A stretch of DNA of 64,000 bases from Luteimicrobium subarcticum (lineage in GTDB: Bacteria; Actinomycetota; Actinomycetes; Actinomycetales; Cellulomonadaceae). The stretch is taken from NCBI RefSeq assembly GCF_002798015.1, contig NZ_PGTZ01000007.1:186001-250000 (forward strand), given 5' to 3'. Shown one piece after another: positions 1 through 7,811 of the stretch (the stretch's first letter is position 1; every line of letters begins with the position of its first letter). The notes beneath the pieces were generated by a model, which saw only the letters and a list, made by a program, of their open reading frames with translations, made no database searches and had not been told where the DNA came from. Position numbers and translations under genes: made by a program.

Positions 1-644
1 TCCTGCTGTCGGTGTTCCAGCAGTTCGTCGGCATCAACGTGATCTTCTACTACTCGTCGTCGCTGTGGCAGTCGGTCGGCTTCGACGAGTCCGACGCGCT
101 CCTGGAGAGCGTCATCACGTCGATCACGAACATCGTCGTGACGATCGTCGCGATCCTGCTGGTCGACAAGGTGGGGCGCCGCATCATGCTCCTGGTCGGC
201 TCGGCCGGCATGGGGGTGTGCCTGTCGACGATGGCCATCGCGTTCTCGCAGGCGACCGCGCCGCCCGGGGGCGGCGACCCGACGCTCGACGGCGCGTGGG
301 GCACGATCGCCCTGGTGGCCGCGAACGGCTTCGTGGTTTTCTTCGGCGCGACGTGGGGCCCGCTGGTGTGGGTGCTCCTCGGCGAGATGTTCCCGAACAA
401 GATCCGCGCGTCGGCGCTCGCGGTGGCCGCGGCGGCGCAGTGGCTGGCGAACTTCTTCATCTCGACGACGTTCCCCAAGTTCGCGGACATCGGCCTGACG
501 TTCGCGTACGGCTTCTACGCGTTCTTCGCGATCCTGTCGTTCTTCTTCGTGTTCTGGCAGGTGCCCGAGACGAAGGGCCGCGAGCTGGAGGACATGACCG
601 AGGACTTCTCGGTCCGCCGCCGCAAGGACACGGCACCCGCCTGA
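1..644 (+). CDS. Sugar/H+ symporter, MFS sugar porter family (5' truncated)
   Basis: Only the C-terminal half is present; the reading frame is open from base 3 and the real start lies upstream of the window. Visible sugar-porter signatures are QQFVGINVIFYY (TM7 substrate motif), VDKVGRR (the loop D-x-x-G-R-R motif) and the C-terminal PETKG motif. Five to six hydrophobic helices can be followed. The family imports hexoses or pentoses with protons across the cytoplasmic membrane. The specific sugar cannot be read from this half; the xylose operon is 25 kb away, so a xylose role would be a guess. Confidence 0.9.
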   Translation, partial: LLSVFQQFVGINVIFYYSSSLWQSVGFDESDALLESVITSITNIVVTIVAILLVDKVGRRIMLLVGSAGMGVCLSTMAIAFSQATAPPGGGDPTLDGAWGTIALVAANGFVVFFGATWGPLVWVLLGEMFPNKIRASALAVAAAAQWLANFFISTTFPKFADIGLTFAYGFYAFFAILSFFFVFWQVPETKGRELEDMTEDFSVRRRKDTAPA

Positions 645-694
645 CGGCGGTGCCGCCCCGACACTGCCGCCGCTCGACGGTGGCGTCGTCCCGC

Positions 695-700
695 TAGGGT
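695..700 (+). promoter_or_regulatory. -10 box TAGGGT, leaderless promoter of the DinB-like gene
   Basis: TAGGGT ends 6 nt before the ATG at 707, which places the transcription start on or next to the start codon. It supports that start. Confidence 0.6.
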
Positions 701-706
701 CGCGTC

Positions 707-1279
707 ATGACGGACGACGCGACCCTCCCCGACGCGACCCTCCCCGACGCGACCCTCCCCGACGAGATCGTCCCCGACGACAAGGACTGGACGTGGGTGC
801 TCGAGCGCCCCTGCCCGGAGTGCGGGTTCGACGCGGGGCGCGCGTCGCTCGCGGACGTCGTGACGCTCGTGCGGGACGCGGTCCCGCGCTGGCAGGAGCG
901 GCTGGCGCGCCCGGACGCGACGCAGCGTCCCGACCCGGCCACCTGGTCGCCGCTCGAGTACGGCGCGCACACGCGCGACGTGTTCGACGTCTTCGGGGTG
1001 CGCCTGGCGTCGATGCTCGAGTCGGACGCGCCGGAGTTCGCGAGCTGGGACCAGGACGCGACGGCGCTCGCGGACGACTACGCCCACCAGGACCCGGCGG
1101 CGGTCGCCAGGGAGCTCGCGGTGACGGGGGAGCGGGTCGCGACGCGCTTCGCGGCCGTCTCGGACGACCAGCTCGACCGTCCGGGCCTGCGCTCGAACGG
1201 TTCGCGGTTCACGGTGCTGACGCTGGGCCAGTACTTCGTCCACGACGTGGTGCACCACCTGCACGACGTGGGGGCCTGA
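707..1279 (+). CDS. DinB-superfamily protein
   Basis: A 190-residue protein with the four-helix layout of DinB/YfiT-like proteins: a W-S-P-L-E-Y-G-x-H segment near residues 82-90 and a C-terminal H-D-V-V-H-H-L-H segment, which supply the usual metal-binding histidines. Members include metal-dependent thiol transferases, but the substrate here is unknown. The N terminus carries an in-frame repeat (ATLPD three times, then EIVPD) coded by a 15-bp tandem repeat. The start is fixed by the TAGGGT box 6 nt upstream. It stands alone between the transporter and a long non-coding stretch. Confidence 0.65.
   Translation: MTDDATLPDATLPDATLPDEIVPDDKDWTWVLERPCPECGFDAGRASLADVVTLVRDAVPRWQERLARPDATQRPDPATWSPLEYGAHTRDVFDVFGVRLASMLESDAPEFASWDQDATALADDYAHQDPAAVARELAVTGERVATRFAAVSDDQLDRPGLRSNGSRFTVLTLGQYFVHDVVHHLHDVGA
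716..775 (+). repeat. 15-bp tandem repeat inside the DinB-like gene
   Basis: Three identical 15-bp units (GACGCGACCCTCCCC at 716-730, 731-745 and 746-760) and a fourth diverged unit (761-775). The length is a multiple of three, so copy-number change keeps the frame. Confidence 0.9.
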
Positions 1280-1798
1280 GCGCCTCGCCGCTGTCCCGGC
1301 CGTCCGCCGTGGCCAGGGGGTCGTTGCGCGCAGCTGCTCTGGTCCGCTGCCCGAGGCTCCGGTCTTCCGGTGGACACCGGATGGTCGGCCGACGTTCACT
1401 GTCCACAGATTCTTTCCACAGGCCTGTGGGCGACGGCGTCAGGTCCCGGTTCTTCCTGTGGACGGTCTTGTGGGCCGTCCGGACGCGGAAATCCGCGCGC
1501 TGCAGGGGTTGTCGGGTGTGCGGGCGGGGGCTAGAACAGTGGACGGGCGACGTTGCCGGACGAGGCGGCGCAGCCTCCGGTCGAGCGGAGAACGGCACAC
1601 CTCCACGACACCGTGACGGACGCCGGGGTCACCCCCCGCGGGCGCACGGGGCCATGGGCTGCAGGGCGACGCAGCAGTGTGCGCGGACCCGGGAGGCCGG
1701 CCGCGAGAGGTGCGGCCTGTGCAGGTGCCCGACCGGCGCCTGCGAGTGCCCGCACCGAGCTGTGGCGCCACACGGCGTCGTTGGACTAAGCGGCGACG
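1280..1798. other. Non-coding stretch without a convincing gene
   Basis: No open frame here shows family motifs or good coding signal. The only structured part is the DnaA-box-like cluster at 1399-1477. A 78-codon frame at 1553-1789 is low-complexity Arg/Ala-rich and was not accepted. Confidence 0.5.
1399..1477. promoter_or_regulatory. Cluster of DnaA-box-like 9-mers
   Basis: Five sites centred on TCCACA/TGTGGA fall within 79 bp: 1399-1407 (CTGTCCACA, 8 of 9 to TTGTCCACA), 1412-1420 (CTTTCCACA, 7 of 9), and on the other strand 1425-1433, 1457-1465 (7 of 9 each) and 1469-1477 (weaker). No dnaA, dnaN or AT-rich region is nearby, so this is not an obvious oriC. A DnaA titration site or a remnant of another element are the alternatives. 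Confidence 0.35.
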
Positions 1799-1831
1799 AA
1801 GGCCCCCCGGACCGATGCTCCGGGGGGCCTT
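1799..1831. terminator. Hairpin terminator, 13-bp perfect stem
   Basis: Arms 1799-1811 and 1819-1831 pair perfectly around a 7-nt loop. No U tract follows, as is usual in this window. It insulates the pirin gene from upstream transcription. Confidence 0.65.
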
Positions 1832-1877
1832 CCTGCGTCCGAGCCTGCCACCAGCGCCTGACAGCACGCTGGGACCG

Positions 1878-1883
1878 TACGCT
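1878..1883 (+). promoter_or_regulatory. -10 box TACGCT, leaderless promoter of the pirin gene
   Basis: The box ends 6 nt before the ATG at 1890 and lies just downstream of the hairpin at 1799-1831. Confidence 0.55.
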
Positions 1884-1889
1884 CGGACG

Positions 1890-2981
1890 ATGAGCAACCT
1901 CGAGACACGGCCCGCCGAGGAGGTCTGCTCGGCCGGCGTGCCGGAGACGGCCGGCGCCGTCGAGCTGCTCGACCCCCGCGAGGTCCCGTTGGGCGGGACG
2001 CGCGCCATGAACGTGCGGCGCACCCTGCCGCAGCGCGCCCGGTCGCTCGTCGGCGCCTGGTGCTTCTGCGACCACTACGGCCCGGACGACGTCACGCGCG
2101 GTCCGGGCATGCAGGTGCCCCCGCACCCGCACACCGGTCTCCAGACCGTGTCGTGGCTGTTCGCCGGCGAGATCCTTCACCGCGACTCGGTGGGCTCGCG
2201 CGAGCTCGTCCGGCCGGGCCAGCTCAACCTCATGACGGCCGGTCGCGGCATCTCGCACTCCGAGCAGACGCCGCCCGGGTCGTCCGAGCCGCTGCTCCAC
2301 GGCGTTCAGCTCTGGGTGGCGCTGCCGTCGTCCGCGCTCGCGGACGCACCCTCGTTCGAGCACCACGAGGACCTGCCCGTGCTCGACGTGGAGGGCGTCC
2401 GCGCGCACGTCCTCGTGGGGACCCTGGCCCTCGCGGACGGCCGGACCGACGGCGCGGCCGGCGGGGCCGTCGTCCGCGGGACGTCGCCGGCGACGGTGCA
2501 CACGCCGATCGTCGGCGCCCAGCTCGACCTCGCGCCCGGCGCGGTCGTCGAGGTGGTCGCCGACCCCGCTTTCGAGCACGCCGTGCTGGTGGACGCCGGG
2601 GACGTCGCCGTCGAGGGCGTCCGCGTCCCGCCGGGCACGCTCGGGTACCTGGGGCCCGGCCGCACCGCGGTGACGGTGAGCGCGTCCGACGACGGCCCGG
2701 CCCGTGCCGTGCTGCTCGGCGGCGAGCCCTTCGACGAGGAGATCGTCATGTGGTGGAACTTCGTCGGGCGCTCGCACGACGACGTCGCCGGGGCGCGCGC
2801 GGACTGGCAGGCCGGTCTCGTGGTCGGCGGGGTGCAGGGGGCGGGGCCGAACGCGGGCGGTACGGCGTACGCCGCCGACGTGGCGTCGTCGCGGTTCGGC
2901 GAGGTCGTCGGGTACGACGGGGGGCCGCTGCCCGCCCCCGTGCTGCCGGACGTGCGCCTGCGGCCGCGGCGCCGGAGCTGA
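1890..2981 (+). CDS. Pirin-family bicupin protein
   Basis: A 363-residue protein with an N-terminal pirin cupin (P-H-P-H-T-G-L-Q-T-V near residue 75 and the H-S-E motif near 128, together the metal-binding set) and a C-terminal cupin ending in GGEPFDEEIVMWWNFVGRS, typical of the family. Pirins bind Fe; some are quercetin dioxygenases, others act as redox cofactors, and the sequence does not choose. The longer open frame upstream was rejected because TACGCT (1878-1883) sits 6 nt before this ATG and the pirin homology begins here. Single gene behind a terminator. Confidence 0.9.
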   Translation: MSNLETRPAEEVCSAGVPETAGAVELLDPREVPLGGTRAMNVRRTLPQRARSLVGAWCFCDHYGPDDVTRGPGMQVPPHPHTGLQTVSWLFAGEILHRDSVGSRELVRPGQLNLMTAGRGISHSEQTPPGSSEPLLHGVQLWVALPSSALADAPSFEHHEDLPVLDVEGVRAHVLVGTLALADGRTDGAAGGAVVRGTSPATVHTPIVGAQLDLAPGAVVEVVADPAFEHAVLVDAGDVAVEGVRVPPGTLGYLGPGRTAVTVSASDDGPARAVLLGGEPFDEEIVMWWNFVGRSHDDVAGARADWQAGLVVGGVQGAGPNAGGTAYAADVASSRFGEVVGYDGGPLPAPVLPDVRLRPRRRS

Positions 2982-3054
2982 GCGGCGCAGCGGCGCGACC
3001 GGCCCTGCCGACGGCCGCGCGGTGTGTCGGGAGGCCACGCCCGGAGCGTCCCGC

Positions 3055-3060
3055 TAGGTT
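3055..3060 (+). promoter_or_regulatory. -10 box TAGGTT, leaderless promoter
   Basis: TAGGTT ends 6 nt before the GTG at 3067. The 12-bp context CCGCTAGG(G/T)T matches that of the gene at 707. Confidence 0.6.
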
Positions 3061-3066
3061 GCGTGC

Positions 3067-3726
3067 GTGGACGAGCAGCACGAGGACGTGAGCGTGACGG
3101 ACGCCGAAGGCCGACGGACCCGCTGGATCGAGACAGTCACCGTCGTGGTCCTGTCCGTCACCGCCATCCTCACGGCGTGGAGCGGGTTCGAGGCCAGCAA
3201 GTGGGGCGGGGCGATGTCCATCGCGTTCTCCCAGGCGTCGTCGGCACGCATCGAGGCGTCGCGCGACGCGGGCGCCGCCGAGGCGCTCAAGCAGATCGAC
3301 CTGTCGACCTTCACCCTCTACGTGCAGGCGGTCGCGGAGAAGGACACGCAGCTGTCCGACTTCGCCGAGGAGCGGTTCACCGACCGGTTCCGGCCCGCGT
3401 TCGACGAGTGGCTCGCGGCGAAGCCGCTGAAGAACCCGGACGCCCCGAAGACCCCGTTCGAGCTCGACTCGTACGTCGTCCCCGGCCAGAAGGAGGCCGC
3501 GGCGGCCGACGCTCGCGCCGACGTGCTGTTCCAGGTCGCGCTCCGCAACAACCAGCGCGGCGACAACTACACGATCCTCACCGTCCTGTTCGCGCTCGTG
3601 CTGTTCTTCGCCGCGTTCGCGGGACGGTTCAAGACGCCGCGGATCGGCTGGACGATGCTGGTTGGTGCCGTCGTGCTGCTCGGCGTGGGCATCGTGTTCC
3701 TGGCCACGTTCCCCAAGCTCGTCTGA
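3067..3726 (+). CDS. Integral membrane protein, DUF4337-like
   Basis: A 219-residue protein with one transmembrane helix near residues 22-42, a 110-residue soluble segment rich in charged helices, and two C-terminal transmembrane helices (about 168-185 and 192-212). The layout and the segment W-S-G-F-E-A-S-K-W-x-G resemble small DUF4337-type membrane proteins, which have no assigned function. The GTG start is supported by the -10 box 6 nt upstream. It is monocistronic and convergent with the anti-sigma gene. Confidence 0.7.
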   Translation: MDEQHEDVSVTDAEGRRTRWIETVTVVVLSVTAILTAWSGFEASKWGGAMSIAFSQASSARIEASRDAGAAEALKQIDLSTFTLYVQAVAEKDTQLSDFAEERFTDRFRPAFDEWLAAKPLKNPDAPKTPFELDSYVVPGQKEAAAADARADVLFQVALRNNQRGDNYTILTVLFALVLFFAAFAGRFKTPRIGWTMLVGAVVLLGVGIVFLATFPKLV

Positions 3727-3737
3727 GGGGTCGTCGG

Positions 3738-3779
3738 CGCGCCCTCCCGAGAGCTCGTCCGAGCGGTCAGGAGGGCGCG
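3738..3779. terminator. Bidirectional hairpin between convergent genes
   Basis: CGCGCCCTCC (3738-3747) pairs with GGAGGGCGCG (3770-3779) around 22 nt. The right arm overlaps the end of the anti-sigma gene, so it can serve both directions. Confidence 0.5.
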
Positions 3780-4486
3780 AGGACGCCGCGCGCGAGGCTC
3801 GTCGCGGAGTGGGCCGGGTCGCCGTCGAAGGGTTCGAGCGACACGTCGACGGAGTCGTAGGCGTCGAGGTCGAGGCCGGCCGGCACCGCGAACGTCTGCG
3901 TCGTCCCGTCGACCACACCGAGCGCGACCATCCCGTTCGTCGCGGGGTCGAGCAGCCACGCCTGCACGAAGTGGTCGCCGGGCTCGTGGGGACCGTCGAG
4001 GACGACCGTGACGTGCCGGACGTCGTCCGTGTCGGTCATCTCGATGGTGCCGGACACGTCCGAGCCGTCGATCGGGTCGAGGGTGCCGCGCGCGACCACC
4101 GTCGTCGACGGAGCGTCGTCGGCGTCGTGCGTGACGGCCACCACGACCACCGTCGCCGCGGCCGCCCCCACCAGGAACCCCGCCGCTGCGGGCAGCCAGC
4201 GTCGTCGACCCCGACGCCCGCCCTGCGGTGCCGACAGGGGCGCGAGGGTGGCGACGGGGGTGACGGGCGTGGTGACCGGCGCGACCTCCGCGCGGATCGC
4301 CGCCCACACGGACGCGGGCGGCGCCACCTGCTCGACGTCCGCCGCGCCGCGCAGCGCCGTCGTCGTGCGCCGCAGACCGTCGAGCGTGCTCGCGCACACG
4401 ACGCAGGTGGCCGCGTGCTCGTCCACCGCCGCGTCGGGGGCACCGAGCGCGCGCGCCGCGAGCGCGTCCTCGTCAGGATGGCTCAT
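3767..4486 (-). CDS. RskA-like anti-sigma factor
   Basis: A 239-residue membrane protein. Residues 1-45 hold an H-x3-C-x2-C element (HAATCVVC), the zinc-binding anti-sigma fold; one helix (about 110-130, after GRRGRRRW) spans the membrane; the outer part has an RskA C-terminal domain (QAWLLDPATNGMVALGVVDG and VSLEPFDG). It should hold the co-transcribed sigma factor inactive until regulated proteolysis, as RskA does for SigK. The start overlaps the sigma gene by 14 bp, so the two are translationally coupled. Confidence 0.85.
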   Translation of the reverse strand: MSHPDEDALAARALGAPDAAVDEHAATCVVCASTLDGLRRTTTALRGAADVEQVAPPASVWAAIRAEVAPVTTPVTPVATLAPLSAPQGGRRGRRRWLPAAAGFLVGAAAATVVVVAVTHDADDAPSTTVVARGTLDPIDGSDVSGTIEMTDTDDVRHVTVVLDGPHEPGDHFVQAWLLDPATNGMVALGVVDGTTQTFAVPAGLDLDAYDSVDVSLEPFDGDPAHSATSLARGVLAPS

Positions 4487-5054
4487 CGGTCACCTCCAGC
4501 ACCTCGCGCAGCTCCAGCAGCCCCCGTCGGACGTGGGACTTGACCGTACCGAGCGGCATCCCCAGGTGCTCCGCGATCTCACGGTGCGTGAGCTGCGCGA
4601 AGAACGCGAGCTCCAGCACGCTGCGGCGCGGCTGACCCACGCGCGCCAACCCCTCGGACACCACCACCGCGTCCACGACGGCGTCGACCGTCGGGTCGGC
4701 CGCGACGACGGTGGATCCCGCGGACGCCACCACCGCGCGCGCCGCGAGCCGGGCGTCACGCGCCCGCGCCGCCAGCACGTCGGACACGGTGTGTCGCGCG
4801 ATGCCCACCAGCCACGCCGGCAGCGGACGGATCCCCGGGTCGAACGACGCCCGCCCGCGCCACGCCGCGACGAACACCTGCTGGGTGACGTCCTCGGCCA
4901 GGCGCGCGTCGCCGGTGCCGCGCAGCGCGATCGTGTGCACGAGAGTGCCCCAGCGGCCGTACGCCTCCTCGAGCGCCGCGTCGTCGCCCGCGCGCAGACG
5001 CTCGCCGAGCACGCGGACGTCGTCGTCCTCGTCGCCCTGCGCGCTCGCGCTCAC
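4473..5054 (-). CDS. ECF RNA polymerase sigma factor, SigK-like
   Basis: A 193-residue sigma-70 family protein with region 2 (about 25-90, including AEDVTQQVFVAAWR, which binds core and -10) and region 4 (about 140-185, with HREIAEHLGMPLGTVKSHVRRG as the -35-reading helix-turn-helix). The linker is short and there is no extra C-terminal domain. GTG start preceded by GGAGGGG. The partner anti-sigma follows with overlap. Divergent is a secreted-protein gene with a SigK-like promoter, the likely target. No such site was found before the sigma gene itself, so autoregulation is not evident. Confidence 0.88.
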   Translation of the reverse strand: MSASAQGDEDDDVRVLGERLRAGDDAALEEAYGRWGTLVHTIALRGTGDARLAEDVTQQVFVAAWRGRASFDPGIRPLPAWLVGIARHTVSDVLAARARDARLAARAVVASAGSTVVAADPTVDAVVDAVVVSEGLARVGQPRRSVLELAFFAQLTHREIAEHLGMPLGTVKSHVRRGLLELREVLEVTDEPS

Positions 5055-5142
5055 GTTCCCCTCCGTGGTCCGGCGGCTGCCCCGCAGATTGTGGCAGGGC
5101 CGCTCGGTCCTGGCACGCCGGGACCGCTCTGCCGCGTCCGGT

Positions 5143-5170
5143 GCATCCGTGCGCCGGGCTCGCCACGTAG
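5143..5170 (+). promoter_or_regulatory. SigK-like ECF promoter
   Basis: GCATCC (5143-5148) and CGTAG (5166-5170) are separated by 17 nt. The SigK consensus known to me from mycobacteria is CATCC and CGAAT with 16-17 nt spacing. It lies 50 bp before the secreted protein gene at 5220. Confidence 0.5.
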
Positions 5171-5219
5171 TGGAGGTGAGCCCGGGACCGTCCGGGACGT
5201 CCTACGAAGGAGTGGACCC

Positions 5220-5852
5220 ATGCGAGGAACCGTCCGACGCACGCTCGCCGCCGTCGCGGCAGCCGCCCTGACAGCCACCGGTCTCGTCGCCGCCGGTGCC
5301 GGCGCGGCGAGCGCCCAGCCGCGCGCCGCGACCACCGTCGCCACGCACCACAGCACGTCTGGTCACAGCACGACGCAGCACCCGTCCCGCGCCATGACGG
5401 GCTACACGCAGGTCGTCGTGGCGCCGCCGGTCTACCAGCTCGTCGCCGGGGCGGGCATCACCCCGGCACCGATCGGTGGTGCGAAGGCGTTCGCGTACAA
5501 GGACACGCTCGCGGCACGGTTCCCGATCACGGGGTACGCGCTGTCCGGGCTGTCCATCAAGCACAGCGGCGGCATCAGCCTCACCGCCGGCGCCGCGACC
5601 ATCTCGCTCAGCGACTTCTCGATCGACCTCGCCCGCGGCAAGGTCAGCGGCGTCGTGAACGGGAGCATCGGGTCGGTCGGGCGGGTCGACCTGTTCACCA
5701 TCGCGGGGACGAACCGGCTCGACCTGGGCCTCGTGCGCCTCAAGCTGACGGACACCGCCGCCGGGGCGCTCGACTCGACGTTCGGCGTCGACGCGTTCTC
5801 CGCCGGCGACACGTTCGGGTACGCGACCCCCCGCCCGTTCTCGAGGTTCTGA
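5220..5852 (+). CDS. Secreted protein of unknown function next to the ECF sigma factor
   Basis: A 210-residue protein with a clear Sec signal peptide (RR near the N terminus, hydrophobic run, cleavage after ASA near residue 34). A Ser/Thr/His-rich segment (about 40-60) leads to a C-terminal domain of alternating beta strands such as SLTAGAATISLSDFSIDLARGK. No cysteine remains in the mature part. I do not recognise the family. The ATG has a good ribosome site (GAAGGAG) and lies downstream of a SigK-like promoter, so it is the likely output of the divergent sigma/anti-sigma pair. It ends in a strong hairpin. Confidence 0.75.
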   Translation: MRGTVRRTLAAVAAAALTATGLVAAGAGAASAQPRAATTVATHHSTSGHSTTQHPSRAMTGYTQVVVAPPVYQLVAGAGITPAPIGGAKAFAYKDTLAARFPITGYALSGLSIKHSGGISLTAGAATISLSDFSIDLARGKVSGVVNGSIGSVGRVDLFTIAGTNRLDLGLVRLKLTDTAAGALDSTFGVDAFSAGDTFGYATPRPFSRF

Positions 5853-5902
5853 GCCGCGAGGTCCGGAGCGGCGCGGCGCGCCGGCGTGATCCCTGACGGA
5901 CG

Positions 5903-5937
5903 ACGAAGGCCCCGGACCGACGGTCCGGGGCCTTCGT
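5903..5937. terminator. Strong hairpin, 16-bp perfect stem
   Basis: Arms 5903-5918 and 5922-5937 pair perfectly around 3 nt. It separates the secreted-protein gene from the oppositely oriented tRNA and could stop both. Confidence 0.8.
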
Positions 5938-5943
5938 GCTGCG

Positions 5944-6014
5944 AGCGGGTGACGGGAATCGAACCCGCGCTATCAGCTTGGGAAGCTGAAGTTCTACCAT
6001 TGAACTACACCCGC
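5944..6014 (-). tRNA. tRNA-Gly (anticodon CCC)
   Basis: The minus strand folds as a full cloverleaf: acceptor GCGGGTG/CACCCGC (6008-6014 with 5945-5951), D arm with AATGGTA loop, anticodon stem TCAGC/GCTGA with loop TTCCCAA, and T loop TTCGATT. The 7-nt loop gives anticodon CCC, reading GGG. Discriminator base is U. The 3' CCA is not encoded. Confidence 0.95.
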
Positions 6015-6103
6015 AAGACACCGTTCCGCGGGCCCTCCCGTTTGTGGGAGCATCCTCGAACGCTGCGTGCGTCGATGATCATACCTGTTGGAGAGGACCA
6101 GTC

Positions 6104-6661
6104 ATGTCGGAGCAGTACCCGGGCACTCCCGAACCCGCGAACGACGGTGCCGAGGGCACCCCGTCCTTCGAGACCCCCGCGACTCCCGCGACCCCCGCCG
6201 AGGGGCAGCCGCCCGCCGACGGCCAGGCGCCCTTCGGTCAGCCCGAGGCGCAGGTGCCCTACGGCGAGCAGGAGCCGTACGGACAGGCTCCGACCGGTCA
6301 GGCTCCTTACGGCCAGGCGCCGTACGCGGACCAGGCTCCCTACGGTCAGGCTCCTTACGGCCAGGCGCCGTATGCGCAGGCCCCCTACGGCCAGGCTCCC
6401 TACGGCGCCGTGCCCCCGGGCTACGCGCCGGGCGAGGCACCGAAGACGAAGCTCGCGGCGGGTCTGCTCGGGATCTTCCTCGGTGGCTTCGGCGTGCACC
6501 GGTTCTACCTGGGCGACACGAAGATGGGGCTCATCCAGATCGGCGTCACCATCGTGACCTGCGGTCTCGGGCACATCTGGGGTTTCGTGGAGGGCATCCT
6601 CTACCTGACCGCGACCGAGGGTACCTACTCGGTCGACGCCAAGGGTCGCAAGCTCGTCTGA
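6104..6661 (+). CDS. TM2-domain membrane protein with PYGQA repeats
   Basis: A 185-residue protein. Residues 1-105 are disordered and rich in Pro, Gln and Tyr, with repeated PYGQA units; residues 110-170 are a TM2 domain (KLAAGLLGIFLGGFGVHRFYLG, two helices joined by the conserved H-R-F-Y-L-G turn). The function of bacterial TM2 proteins is unsettled. ATG chosen because TTGGAGAGG stands upstream. A paralogue follows 93 bp later. The DNA encoding the TM2 core is nearly identical in the two. Confidence 0.85.
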   Translation: MSEQYPGTPEPANDGAEGTPSFETPATPATPAEGQPPADGQAPFGQPEAQVPYGEQEPYGQAPTGQAPYGQAPYADQAPYGQAPYGQAPYAQAPYGQAPYGAVPPGYAPGEAPKTKLAAGLLGIFLGGFGVHRFYLGDTKMGLIQIGVTIVTCGLGHIWGFVEGILYLTATEGTYSVDAKGRKLV

Positions 6662-6754
6662 GCCGTGGGCCGGGCCGGGCCGCGTGCCCGGCCCGCCCGC
6701 GCGCCGCTGACGCTCTCGTCCGTCCCACGACCAGCCAGCCCCCGGAGATCCCAG

Positions 6755-7204
6755 GTGTCCGACGACGACCTCTCGAAGCCCGTCCCGCCGAACCACGACG
6801 TGACGCCCTGGCAGCCGTACCCGCCGGACCCGGCCTACCCGCAGGGCCAGCCGTACCCGCAGCAGTCCTACCCGCAGCAGCCGTACGGGCAGGGCATGGT
6901 TCCCCCGCAGCCCACCTACCAGTACGTCCAGCACCAGTACGTCCAGGCGTCGGTCCCCGTCCCCGCACCCAAGACGAAGCTCGCGGCCGGTCTGCTCGGG
7001 ATCTTCCTCGGCGGTCTGGGGATCCACCGGTTCTACCTGGGCTACACGGGCATCGGCGTCACGATGCTGCTGATCACCCTGCTCGCAGGCTGGTTCACCT
7101 GCGGCATCGCACCCCTGGTCGTCGCGATCTGGGGCTTCATCGAGGGGATCGTCTACCTGGCGTCGTCGAACGCGCGTGACGCGCAGGGACGTCCTCTCGT
7201 CTGA
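6755..7204 (+). CDS. TM2-domain membrane protein (paralogue)
   Basis: A 149-residue protein with a Pro/Tyr/Gln-rich disordered half (repeats like YPQQ) and a C-terminal TM2 domain (GLLGIFLGGLGIHRFYLG). It lacks the long PYGQA array of its neighbour. The GTG start follows CCGGAGA. Same orientation as the upstream paralogue with a 93-bp gap, so the two probably arose by tandem duplication and may share a transcript. Confidence 0.83.
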   Translation: MSDDDLSKPVPPNHDVTPWQPYPPDPAYPQGQPYPQQSYPQQPYGQGMVPPQPTYQYVQHQYVQASVPVPAPKTKLAAGLLGIFLGGLGIHRFYLGYTGIGVTMLLITLLAGWFTCGIAPLVVAIWGFIEGIVYLASSNARDAQGRPLV

Positions 7205-7223
7205 CGGACCGGGCCGATACGAC

Positions 7224-7229
7224 TAACGT
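7224..7229 (+). promoter_or_regulatory. -10 box TAACGT, leaderless promoter of dcd
   Basis: TAACGT ends 6 nt before the GTG at 7236. Confidence 0.6.
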
Positions 7230-7235
7230 TGCCCC

Positions 7236-7811
7236 GTGCTCCTCTCCGACCGTGACATCCGCGCCGAGCTGGAGGCGGGTCGGGTCGCCCTCGAGCCGTA
7301 CGACGCGACCATGATCCAGCCGTCGAGCATCGACGTGCGGCTGGACAAGTACTTCCGCCTGTTCGACAACCACCGGTACCCGTTCATCGACCCGTCGCAG
7401 GAGCAGCCCGAGCTGACGCGGCTGGTCGAGGTCGAGGCGGGCGAGCCGCTCGTGCTGCACCCGGGCGAGTTCGTGCTGGGGTCGACGTACGAGGCGGTGA
7501 CGCTGCCCGACGACGTCGCGGCGCGCCTCGAGGGCAAGTCCAGCCTGGGCCGGCTGGGGCTGCTGACCCACTCGACCGCGGGGTTCATCGACCCGGGCTT
7601 CTCGGGCCACGTGACCCTCGAGCTGAGCAACGTCGCGACGCTCCCGATCACCCTGTGGCCCGGGATGAAGATCGGTCAGATGTGCTTCTTCCGCCTGTCG
7701 TCGCCGGCCGAGCACCCGTACGGCTCGTCGGAGTACGGTTCGCGCTACCAGGGCCAGCGCGGGCCGACGGCGTCCCGCTCGTGGCAGTCGTTCCACCGGA
7801 CGGACGTGTGA
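7236..7811 (+). CDS. dcd: dCTP deaminase (probably bifunctional dCTP deaminase/dUTPase)
   Basis: A 191-residue protein of full family length. It starts [12 protein letters not shown] and carries the conserved active-site block [20 protein letters not shown] followed by the H-V-T-L-E-L-S-N segment with the catalytic Glu, and ends in the [10 protein letters not shown] tail that closes over nucleotide. The enzyme turns dCTP to dUTP; actinobacterial members of this length also hydrolyse it to dUMP, feeding thymidylate synthesis. GTG start supported by a -10 box 6 nt upstream. Its TGA overlaps the next ATG by one base. Confidence 0.95.
   Translation: MLLSDRDIRAELEAGRVALEPYDATMIQPSSIDVRLDKYFRLFDNHRYPFIDPSQEQPELTRLVEVEAGEPLVLHPGEFVLGSTYEAVTLPDDVAARLEGKSSLGRLGLLTHSTAGFIDPGFSGHVTLELSNVATLPITLWPGMKIGQMCFFRLSSPAEHPYGSSEYGSRYQGQRGPTASRSWQSFHRTDV

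Noticed and set aside
1-644. Xylose transporter
   Set aside because: The motifs are general to sugar porters and the xyl genes are 25 kb away with no shared regulation visible.
1553-1789. Small plus-strand gene before the terminator
   Set aside because: 78 codons of Arg/Ala/Pro-rich sequence, no ribosome site and no recognisable family.
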